Source: Owenia fusiformis (lineage: Eukaryota; Annelida; Polychaeta; Sabellida; Oweniidae). Taken from it: a DNA stretch of 64,000 bases. The translations under genes were made by a program, and so were the position numbers. A model generated the notes under the pieces. That model was not told the origin of the DNA, searched no databases, and was given only the letters and a program-made list of their open reading frames with translations. The stretch lies in NCBI GenBank assembly GCA_903813345.2, contig CAIIXF020000010.1:16813181-16877180 (forward strand), read 5' to 3'. Below, piece after piece: positions 11,460 to 21,876 of the stretch. Within the stretch, counting starts at the first letter, position 1; every line of letters starts with the position of its first letter.

Positions 11460-14400
11460 TTTTAATTTTGTGTATGGGGGTCAGAAAACAGGAATTTTTG
11501 TCAATTTTGAGATCTTTCTGAAGTATAGCTTTATTATACTCAAATTAGAAAAAATCTAAAGTATATTGCAAAAATTAATAATTTTTCTGTCTCAGGCCTC
11601 GTAAAATTCAAAATGGCCGCTTAATGTGGGATCTAGCAAAAAATTTCCGATCAACATAATACTTATTAGAAAATAATAAATATTGTATTGTCTTTATGAT
11701 TTGTGCCTTTGAAACTCATCAGTGGTCACACCAATGCTTAAACTGGTAATTTTGGTTGGTAATTTTCTAATGTATGACTTATATCTGCCAATTTAATTCA
11801 ACTTTTACAAGTTGTTTTATTATAGTTTTCAAAAAAGAATAGCCCGTGGCTTGTTAATGCCCGTAATAACTAGTAATAACAATACATACAATTAACACAT
11901 TATTGTCATGTATATTGCATTATTATTTAAAAACTTTTTTCTTTCAGTTGTTGTAATGCCTGAATGCTGGACAATGAAACAACCCACAGCAGTCATGTGC
12001 TTCACTACAACTCAACACTGGACTGTGTAATTGTGGGTAATTACTAATTAGCCTAGATCATATTTTACGTGTTTGATATCCCATTGCATAAATACAAAGT
12101 TATAAGAAAGTTATGTTAAGTAAGAAGTTAAGATTTTATTTTACTAATTTTTTGAAAATGATGAATCTCATTTGAATATGTTTGACCAAATAAACAAATT
12201 TATGTTGATATGACTAAGAGTGTTTATTCTGATATTTTCTTTGTTATTTGATACACATGTAGGTATATCAGGCATATATAAGGCATCCGTCAATTAATTA
12301 GAGAGTCAGGACTCAGAATCAGCCAAACTAGTCATGGGCTGCTTTTTTATTTTATAAATTGGAATCATTTTTGTCCATGATTTTCAAGTGAAAAAACCTT
12401 GCCATGTTTGCACATATGTGTACAAGTAAAGTAGAACATATTGTACTGCAGTCTAGTCTAGTGTAAGCTGTCCTAATTTTTTTTACTACTAGGTTTGCTG
12501 TCTAGCTGTCTGTAACAGTCATGAAATTGCAGATTTAATGCACCATGAGAATATATAATGCATTTGTATTTTACAGTAAACTTATATTTGCAAGTGCAAC
12601 ATATAATTTTGTAAAACAGGAAATGTCATACTTAAAACAGCTCTAATCAAGACAAGAATTCATGTTTATTTGTAAACACTACTGTTATTCGAAGAATGTG
12701 TAAACTGTCCAAACTGTGTCAAACTGTTATACAGGTAAATAATGTTAAAGGTTCCCCAGGTATTAAAAGGTTTTGCAATATAAACAATGTATATGTACAT
12801 ATAAATCTAGTATATAAAGATATCACTCTCAAACTTTAAGTAAAATAACATTATATTCAAATCTGTGCAATTACAAAAATATATACCTGAATGCAATACA
12901 TGCATATTCTGCTAAATTTATATGACAGATGATCTTGCTCAGATGATATATATGAACATTTACTCCTTTTTTACAGGCGGTTATTATTATTAAGCCCTGT
13001 GTTATATAACGTGTATTAAATCAATGAAAATATGTAAGCGAGAAAATAAGTTTCAGTAGTTAGAAATAGTCAGAAGTCAATACAAAAATTTTGAATAACA
13101 TATTAGTATAACATGAAGCATTAGGTACAAATATATGTAAATTTATGCAATGGTATATCTATGGCTTACAGATATATGGGTAATTACAAGTAAAGCCATT
13201 GTATGCAAGTAAATATAAAGAAAGATGTTCATGTGTGTAACGAATACTGAAGTAAAGTGCAATTCTCTAAACAATCATGGTATTTGAGGCAATTCATTAT
13301 TGCTTTGTACTGTTATTCACATAAGTGTGCCATTGGCTACTATAGTACATTTTACCCAAGTTCTAGCATTCTCTATATTTTGCTTCAAATGATGACATTT
13401 GACCTATATTTGAACATTTTGGTATTTTTTTTGGGTGAAAATACACTTAACAAGTACTTTGTAAAAATTATTTGGTATGGGAACATGCTAATTGGCATTT
13501 AGGAAGTTTTTTGTATTACAAATGTAGTATTGTTTTATTTTTTGCTTTATACAGGTTTCAAATAGCTCATGAACATTTGTATGAAAGGTGCTATGTTTTG
13601 TGTGTACATTTGAGCCCAAAAGAATCAACTGCTTTTTTATTTTGCATTAATGATATATGAATCTGTATACTATTCAGTATTCACAAAGATTTTACAAATA
13701 CTGAAATATGTAACTTTTTACCAGTTTCACTGCAGTATATCACAATATATAATGATAACATTCCATGAAATAAAGCTTAGCAAAGACATGGAAATCATGA
13801 TCTTTTGATAAATATATATAACTTTGTATATGAACTAAGCAAATACTTTATTCTGTTATAATATCCATGTAGGATAGCATTTCAGTATTGTACGCATACA
13901 TAGATAGAGAAATATTTTTGAATTTGAATCCCCTTGCTTTCTTAGTGCACAATATGCTGATAATATGAAATGCTAGTTTAGTCTTCACACTACTGCACTA
14001 GCCCCAGTGCTACATGTCTATGTCAAGAAAACATTAACTTTTTGATGGAAAGAGTAGCCCTTGGTGTCCAAATCGATTGTTTTGTCGTTATTATTTGGTT
14101 CAGTTCTTGGTCTCTAGCCTTTACCCACTCTGTGGTGTACATGACTCCCAGTCAGTTTTGACTTTTCTACTTTCTGTTCACCCATGGACTATGGTTCACC
14201 TGAAAACTCTACATATAGAACTTTTTTATAGTGTACGATAACCGTTTTCAAAACACTAATTGAAGAATAACAATATATCATTTGACAATTTTAGTCTTTT
14301 GATGGTATGACATGTACGAAGCGGATAATGACAAAAACATTCTAAAAAAATTCTTGAAAAATTGAAATAATCAATCATGGACGATTTTTACACGATTCAC

Positions 14401-15900
14401 GAACCTAGGCATTCGTCTGGTGCTGGAATAGAAGTTATAAACATTATATTTAGTAATTATAACCTCGAAAAATTGAATACGACTCTGTTTATGTTAGTAT
14501 CAAAGAAAATATATTCTGAATTGGACTTTTCGAAAAATTATTTCGGCCGCCATCTTGTTTTTTTCGATAAATCTACAAAACTGAAAAAGAAAAAGTGTAT
14601 CTTCATCGGGCCACTCAAGGCTCACTTGTGGTTTTACGTTATTTGGAAACATGACATTAATGGCAATCGTTTAGTTAAAAAATAAAATCGGGGCAGAGTC
14701 GGCGTTTAGTCAAAATCTACGAAAAAGGGAAGATCAATTTTTCGAAAAAAAATTCAATCGGCAAGTTATACTCGATATAATTGATCAATTTCCACGAATT
14801 CGGTCTTAAAATGTTCTTCAATAAGTTCGCCAGACGTAGGTTACGAGTACTTTGATAGTTGAAGAGTATTTCGGGATGAAAATAGCCTAAATGTTTCAGC
14901 CGAAAGAAGATGCGCAGAAAACCTGCGCAGAAAACAAATATTGGTCTTTTTCACCCAGTGGCTCACTGCCTGTATATATTAACCAAAATACCCTTTGTAG
15001 CCGTTATGAATAATTAGAAACAAGGCAGATTACACTTTATAAGCAGAGAATTTCATGGAACCTTATCGGAGCTGATTTTGTGCATGTATCAAATGTGGTC
15101 GTGAATCGCCACAATATACCATCTTTCATATCGTCAATGACAACGGAATGTGAATGTAAAATAATCAACAGAGAAAGGATAGATCTGATTAATTATCTAT
15201 TACGGCATCCGCTGTCCCGTGTCATATTTTGATCGGTAAAATTAAAGGCTTTATTTCGATGGTAGAACTTTAACTATACGATGAGTTGAAAGACACGTTG
15301 ACACACAGATTGATTGTTGTACTAAAGGAATTTAATTTAGATGCTCTATTAAACATGCAGTTCATGAAAATCGATTCGAATACGAACCTGTGGCCGCCAT
15401 TTGTGACAACGATATCTGACTTTACTGTTTTCGTCAGGGTGTTCCGGTATGAGTATGGAGGGTTACGTCCGCCATTTGTGACAGCTGTATCTGACTTTTT
15501 GTTCCGATGTGATGAATTAGGCCTAAGAACCGCTTCAAATTAATACGTTAATCATATGGAACCTTCTACGAATTGTTTAACCAATTTTTTTTCATTCTTG
15601 GATCAAAATCCATTGTTTTTATATGTGTGGTTTATCAAGTTGCACGTGCGCACTTGTGCCGTTGGTTTTATCACACCGTTTCAACCCCCTCCCAAAAATG
15701 CCCAAATTCAGAACCACGAAAAACGTCAAAGTGGTACCAGGGCCTGGGAAATGTGATGACTGCCCCCCCCCCCAGAAATAGTGGCAAAACGAAAGGGTGT
15801 GCGGAAGAGTTGGCTAATCATGGGGTCAACTATGGCTTATCTCCGCCATTCAATCGGTGAATTTGTGATCGCAGTCGCACTCCAGGGATTGTGTTCGCCA
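11460..15900. other. 4.4 kb of AT-rich DNA, no gene recognised
   Basis: I found no domain or splice-bounded exon. The 102-residue frame at 14377-14685 is lysine-rich, has no recognisable motif and includes a 'cggccgccatcttg' phrase common in invertebrate repeats. At 15389-15510 the phrase 'ccgccatttgtgaca' and its downstream text occur twice, about 80 bases apart. Confidence 0.45.
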
Positions 15901-15913
15901 TTGACCGCATCAG

Positions 15914-15993
15914 TACCCTGCTCGCAGAGTCTGGTTATAAACTAAAGACGAAGCTCTCTTTTAAGAAGTGAAGTCGAACAAATGCAATGGTTA
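15914..15993 (+). mobile_element. 80-bp mini-element with 9-bp target duplication
   Basis: The element runs from 'taccctgctcgcagag' to 'aaatgcaatggtta' and is flanked by perfect copies of CCGCATCAG at 15905-15913 and 15994-16002. It belongs to the same family as 47576-47656, 45223-45305 and the longer 21082-21459. It has no coding capacity; mobilisation must be in trans. The 9-bp duplication would fit Mutator-like transposases, but no transposase is visible here. Confidence 0.8.
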
Positions 15994-16566
15994 CCGCATC
16001 AGGCACTAGTATCTTTAACTGTTTCAAACTGAACGCCATTATGCAAATAATGCAACAAAGATCTTATCCCAGATCTCACCGTGGGACGCTTATTCTATGA
16101 ACGAGGGATATAAGATGATTTAAAAACCATTTCCAGGATAAGTGGGATTTACACTCATGATTGATAGTTTACTTTAATCCCATAGACACACATCAGAGAT
16201 TAAGAATCATCTCGATGTATTAATGTGCATTATAAAGAATTATGGACCATTAACAAGGAAAGAGATTGTCGTTGAAAACACAAAATATGTCAACAGGTTA
16301 TGTGTATAATAGCTGATGTGACGTAACTCAATACTATAAAGCAGGAGCTCATCCGGCACGACTCGTCGAAGAATATTGAGCATTGCTAAGATTGCTACAT
16401 AACATACTTTTCACATATTTTGTTGGTATAATGTTAATCCATTAACTGTTACGTTTTTCCAGTAAAAGATGTCCTCAGTTGCACAATGAACTTTTTTTAA
16501 GAACAACAATTTTATTATATAGCTCCATGCGCGAATTTAAACACAAATCAGCTTATTTTAAACCAC

Positions 16567-16612
16567 CTTTTCATATATATTTTTCATATATATATTTTTC
16601 ATATATATTTTT
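16567..16612. repeat. AT-rich ~17-bp tandem repeat
   Basis: About three units of 'ttttcatatatatatt' in a row. The neighbouring 16003-16730 has no recognised gene. Confidence 0.55.
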
Positions 16613-16734
16613 ATTTACACCAAGTTTTTGGTACATATAAAGAGTTTACAATGAAAGAGACATCCCGTCGAGTGTATAAGTTCCATGACATATAACAAAT
16701 CTTATACCAGGAGCCGAGCCAGCTTTCAGCCAGG

Positions 16735-18075
16735 GTTGGGGGTGCGATCGCCAAAAGAAATTCGAATTTCAGTCATTGGGTGCGACTGTGGCATAAACAA
16801 GCCAAAAAATAAGTTTTTTTAAAAGGTGTGGTATAGATGTGGTGAACCTTTTGAACACGCGTTTCTCTTAAACCAGTCATCAAAACATTCTGAAAATTTT
16901 ACACATCGTCAATTAAATGGTCATCTTTTGGATGGTGACATTATAATTTGAAATATATTTATTTTTCCCCATATTCACGCGGTACTAACTTCGACCGTTA
17001 ATTTGAATTTTTGACCTACCAGATGTTTGAAAATCAAGGATTACGAGTCTCATACTGCACTGTTTTTCTTCAAACTTGTTCCATTCAAAGCATAACAAAA
17101 ATGCCTTTCTGTTGGAACATTATTCTGTTATACTACTTCCAGCGACATTTTGGTCCCCAGTTGCGAGAAGGGCTTCTAACAGCTGGGGACCAAAAACGCT
17201 GCTAAAACTAGGGACTCTTAACAATAAAGCAATGCACCGACAGAAAGGAAATTTTGTTTTGCTTCGAATGGAACAGGTTTGAAGAAAAACGGCGCAGTAT
17301 GAGACTCGCAATCCTTGATTTTCAAACATATGGTAGGTCAAAAATTCAAATTAACGGTCGAAGTTAGTACCGCGTGATATTGTTTTAGAAAACACATAAG
17401 ACACTTCTTTTGTTCTTGGTATCATATGTTCGGAATGAAATGAAACATCTATCCGAAGCTCATTGGAACAAAGCGAAATTAACACAATGTGTTTAGGTCT
17501 CTCAATATTGTAATTGTACAATGGAAAATTTGGTTGATTTTAAAAAAGTATCTTGTTAATGAAATAAAAGGTTTATCTTAATTTTCATCTATTTTGGGGG
17601 CGTTTTGTTTTAAGTTTTTGCATACTTTTTTTGTAAAATCAACCAAAATATCCTTTGAATAACTATAATATTGAGAGGTCTACGAAAATATTGTATGCTA
17701 TTTTGTTCCAACAAGGTTCGGAAACACATTTTATTTCATTCTCAAGAATTGGTAGAAAGGAACAAAAAACATTTGCACTAAGAAACAAAAAAATGTTAAA
17801 AAACAGTTATATAAAATATATATAAATAATTGTTGAAGTAAATTGTTGCCAATCGGTCAACATTACATAAAGGACCGTGTTTTTACAAAATGTTTTCAAT
17901 AATGGTTTAAGAGAAAAACATTGTTGAATTCAGTTCACCATACCGATACCTATCCTTTTACAAAAAAGTATGCAACTTTCTCGAAAATTGAGCAAGAAGC
18001 TTCAAACAAAAAGCATTTTAAAGCTCTTTTCTTCTTCTTGCGATCGCATCCCCTACGCATACGCAACGCCTATGC
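16735..18075. mobile_element. 1.3-kb foldback element
   Basis: The outer arms carry 'gatgcgatcgc'-like ends (about 16738 and 18045) and 'tttctcttaaacca' near 16861 inverted near 17910. Inner arms 'aggtctctcaatatt' (about 17493) and 'aatattgagaggtct' (about 17668) surround a centre near 17590. The left arm is interrupted by a complete palindrome at 16976-17376. No protein was recognised. Confidence 0.6.
16976..17376. mobile_element. 401-bp palindromic element nested in left arm
   Basis: The ends are 'cacgcggtactaacttcgac' and its exact complement; the arms run about 190 bases each and meet around 'gctggggaccaaaa'. It is flanked by ATATT at 16971-16975 and 17377-17381, a likely 5-bp target duplication. 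Three overlapping frames here encode mirrored peptides because the DNA is palindromic; they are not genes. Confidence 0.75.
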
Positions 18076-18215
18076 ATACAATAAAGTTTGAACAATCAGA
18101 TTTCAAAGGTGCACATAAATAAGAAAAATGGATATATTTTGATAACCGTATATATTTTGAATATGAGATGTTTACGGTATTTTACGGACAACTTAACATA
18201 ATTTTACGGTTACTG

Positions 18216-18337
18216 TCAAAGGTCAATGTCAAACGTTTTACCTTATTTCAATTTAGGTCATGTGGAACATAATTGGACCAATTTTGAATCGAATATAGCA
18301 ATTTTGATTTTTGGACTTTTTGACCCTGTCAAGGTCA
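18216..18337. promoter_or_regulatory. Possible AGGTCA-type half-sites
   Basis: 'tcaaaggtca' at 18216-18225 and 'tcaaggtca' at 18329-18337 match extended nuclear-receptor half-sites. Further half-sites sit in the hairpins at 18455-18579. No gene lies within several kilobases, so function is only a conjecture. Confidence 0.2.
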
Positions 18338-18454
18338 CCAGAGGTTGGATTCCAAAAAGAAAGCATATTTGCCATTATTTGGAATCAGGGGTTTCTATTC
18401 TTTATATTGTGATGAAATTCATAGTTTTCAAATTATGCCCCACTGGGGTGCCTC

Positions 18455-18579
18455 GACTGTAAACCTTGAAACTACTGTTGACCTCGACCTTCGCTCTCTG
18501 TCAACAGTAGTTTCTCGGTTTACAGTCTCGGTATATACAATTTTGCCGGTTGACCTCTGGAAAGGTCAACAATTGTATA
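18455..18579. repeat. Two adjacent hairpins
   Basis: Hairpin 1 (18455-18527) pairs 'gactgtaaacc' and 'aaactactgttgac' with their complements around a loop of about 17 bases. Hairpin 2 (18534-18579) pairs 'tatacaatt' and 'ggttgacc' with 'ggtcaac' and 'aattgtata'. They are separated by six bases. Nothing was recognised from 18580 to 19069. Confidence 0.65.
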
Positions 18580-19069
18580 TTGTTCACCTCCATTAATGGC
18601 AAACAAACTACAATACAATAATGCATAAAATAAAATCGAGTTCTCCCAACTAATGGTTGTATTAGCAGTGCTGCTACTTGAAAGTCCCCGAGGGAGTAGG
18701 AGAGAACCTAGCATTGATATAGGCATGACCCCTTTGTTCTTTTATATCAATTAATGATGAAGCCCCGTGGTAAGTTTTAACTTTTGCTTATAGTCTACCG
18801 TAGTCTTATTCAGTGCTGGTTTTACCGTCAAGCACTTGTAACCCAAAATACTGATTACATATCTCACTTCATACCTGGAGGCAAAGCAAACGGGAAGGGG
18901 ATCCGATTTAACTGATATGTAGGCCTATGACTAACTCATTTTGCAATCGAAAAGTGATACCATTTTAGGGTTGTGTTCACTATACTAATTGATTACAATA
19001 TATATGATACATTTATGTATCTTCATGTTAATATTTCTCCATTTGGGAATTGTTTTCATAAACGGAGTG

Positions 19070-19264
19070 CAGGCCCGTAGCCAGAATTTTCCAAGGGGGG
19101 TTCGTTTTTCTAAAAAATTCTAGGGGGGGTTCACTTTGGCAAAAATGGCCAAAAATCACTCAAAAAATAGTCAGAATGGTGAAAAACTGCATGATTTTGA
19201 AAGAAATTTTGGCCAGGGGGGGGGTTCGCCCGAACCCCCCGAACCCCCCCTGGCTACGGGCCTG
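19070..19264. mobile_element. 195-bp G-rich miniature inverted-repeat element
   Basis: Perfect 15-bp terminal inverted repeats (CAGGCCCGTAGCCAG and complement) are flanked by GAGTG at 19065-19069 and 19265-19269. The interior holds three G runs and 'ccgaaccccccgaacccccc'. Partial or diverged relatives lie at 651-737 and 33073-33235. From 19265 to 20394 I see no gene. Confidence 0.75.
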
Positions 19265-20394
19265 GAGTGTCTTCCGTATATAATCAATACAAGGGCCTGC
19301 CCAGTGAGCATCTGCTGGCGTGGTCGACATATATCGTCACTTTATACTCAGTAAGTTCCACCAGACAGAGAACCGAATTAATGTCGGTACGCAAGTGGCA
19401 CCGGCTAAGTGGATTTGTAGAGACCCAAACACAAAGTCATACCTTTCTCCTATTGTGATTATGTTTGGATCACTTGTCCAAAGGTTTTCGTGCACATTCT
19501 TTATATAGGCAGCAAATGGGTCATACATAAGTTACATTGATGAAACTTGCTCAACTCAAAGGACATTGAACTACCTTTACTTCTTTTAAAAGGGATTGTT
19601 CAACCTTCATTGGTTAAAAAGATATGCATTGTAAAGAATGTGGGTTGCATCTTTTTTGAAACACCCTGTACATCTAGCTATTCTGATTTACACTCCACCA
19701 CACACGTTTGGCAATCGGATTAACACGTGGTCCAAAAGTGGACACCCAGTTGCCCGATTTGGAGGAGAGTGTTTATTTTATAAATTACTTATGATTTTTA
19801 AAAGCATTTTCGGGTATTGAAGTCTGTTTGATTCATAATTTGGAAAGTTACTAAAGTATTGTTAATATGATCCGCTTTAAGGTGATCAAATTGAAGAATG
19901 TCTCACTTGATACTCTTAATCTAGATGTTTTCTACGGTGTAATTTGCAAAACAAGTTTTGAATATTAATCTGGCATTACTCGTACTATCACTTAGCTTGT
20001 GATCGAAACGCTACTGAAAGACATGGCAAATCGTGTTGAAGGTAAACGATGGGAATGGATAGGAGTTCAAGATGTAGAACTGAACTTTACTTTTATCTTA
20101 CTTTTCTCTGCATAATACCCTAACTAGTCGTATCAGTTAAAACACCCAAACAGTAACCACGTGATACGAAAGTCCAATCAGATCATTCGATTTACTGCCC
20201 GGGTAACTATGGGAGGGGTATCCCTTGGTGGAATACAAATAACTTTGATATCCTCTAACTTTGTGCTGTTATGAAAGGTGACTATTTTAACTGACTGGCT
20301 GATTGACTGATAGAGAAGGGAATAGAAACAACAACGATTATCTCGACGGAAAATACAAAAACATGGATGGCTGGGGTCATTTTTCGCGGTTTAT

Positions 20395-20602
20395 TTATTA
20401 TTTCATGGTGAAATTAATTTAAACTTGAGAGGGGTTTCTCAAGACAGCCTGGGTCATCACCAGGTCAACATATGTTTCCTGCATGCTTTAACTGTTATGT
20501 AAAATTCTTGTGTCTGGCTGTTATCTGCTTATTCTGCTACTGTCCTTGCAGCGGACAACATGTGCTAGTTATAATGCTATATTGCTTGTAATTTTTTGGC
20601 TC
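20395..20602 (+). repeat. Ngaro split repeat A1
   Basis: The 208-base segment recurs at 24804-25011 with no difference that I can see by eye. It probably holds the transcription start region of the element. Confidence 0.9.
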
Positions 20603-21081
20603 TTTTTGCCTTGGATAAATAACCAAATAATGGAATTTGAAGACTTCCTGGAGAAGTGGTGCCTATCACCAGACACTATCAAGACACTCAGTGACAATGG
20701 ATTTACCAACTTGATGTCACTAAAAAGTATGGCATTGCCCGATGACCTGAAGGCAATGAAAATCAAGCCAATAGGACAATATAGACTGTTGGAAAAAGGC
20801 TTGACCGTCCTGCAAGCTGGACAAGGGCCCGAGACCCCTAACTTCGCTGCAGTCGATGAACAAACGTCCTCATCAGCTGAAGAAACCCCCCAGCAGAGAC
20901 AGGCAGAGGGTGATCGTTCGTTATCCGAAGTTTTACAGCAACTTGGGATAGGTACGCAGGATAACACAACTCAATCTGCCAGTGCAAGCGCTAACAAAGG
21001 TGAGCAATATTTAAAGATAGTAGACTTTGTGCGTCCATCTTTGCGTTCCCTTACAAACAAAGACAAAGTCATGGCCGCTGA

Positions 21082-21459
21082 TACCCTGCGTGCAGAGTCT
21101 AGTTAAACTACACTCTGCCTAGTAGAGACCATATTACAGTTTAGTAGCTTATCCCCCACGGCGGGTACCGGTGACAGTTTGGGTAATAAATCACTTCTGA
21201 CATACGCGCTGACCTTTCTTCCACCAATCAGCGAGCTTGATGAAACATACGCCAAATGCGTTCTAATTAAATATGCGCGTGTCATTGGTCAATTCCGGGC
21301 TCAACGATGACGTCAGAAGGAATGACCATATATAGAACGTCGGTCAAATTTGGCCGACGAACACTGATTGGTGCGGTGAGTTCACAGGTTTATTTTAGTT
21401 TGAAAGAGTGAAGACGAAGCTCTCTTTGAAGAAGTGAAGTCAAACGAATGCAAAGGGTA
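21082..21459 (+). mobile_element. 378-bp DNA element nested in Ngaro, 9-bp target duplication
   Basis: It starts 'taccctgcgtgcagagtc' and ends 'gaatgcaaagggta', the same ends as the 80-bp elements at 15914 and 47576, with about 300 extra internal bases. Flanks are perfect GGCCGCTGA copies at 21073-21081 and 21460-21468. The interior contains promoter-like words: 'ccaatcag', 'tgacgtca', 'catatatag' and 'ctgattggt'. It is younger than the host retroelement copy. Confidence 0.85.
21300..21345 (+). promoter_or_regulatory. Promoter-like CRE plus TATA arrangement in nested element
   Basis: A consensus CRE (TGACGTCA, about 21308-21315) lies some 20 bases ahead of a TATA-like 'catatatagaa' (about 21328). 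CCAAT-type boxes lie on both sides, near 21217, 21284 and 21364. The combination resembles a compact RNA polymerase II promoter, but no transcript evidence exists here. Confidence 0.35.
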
Positions 21460-21876
21460 GGCCGCTGACGGGGAGACCAGCTTGGTAATGCGCACGTCAA
21501 GGAAACCTCGACTAGAATCTGTATCTATCGAACAGTGGGGGCAGGCGAGTAACAGAATTTTGACTCATCTAATATCCACCAATACTTCATTTGAGGTAGC
21601 AGCCTACTTGGAATACCAAATTAACATCTATGAACTGGCAGAATGCTATACCTGGCAAAGTGTCATTTTGTATGACGATGAATATAGATATCGCCAGGCT
21701 TTAAAAGGATTTGCATGGGGGACAGATATCCCTCATATCTGTAGTACCCATCTGAAACAGAAGGTAACAACAAACAGGAGGGCTGAAAATAATGTAACAG
21801 CACCTAACGGCAATGTTATTTGTCGTAACTACAACAAAGGAATCTGCAGGTTTGAAAACTGCAGATTCGAGCATCT

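Noticed and set aside
14377-14685. 102-residue plus-strand frame
   Set aside because: Lysine-rich, no motif, no splice or promoter context, and it contains a phrase typical of invertebrate repeats. A short host exon cannot be wholly excluded.
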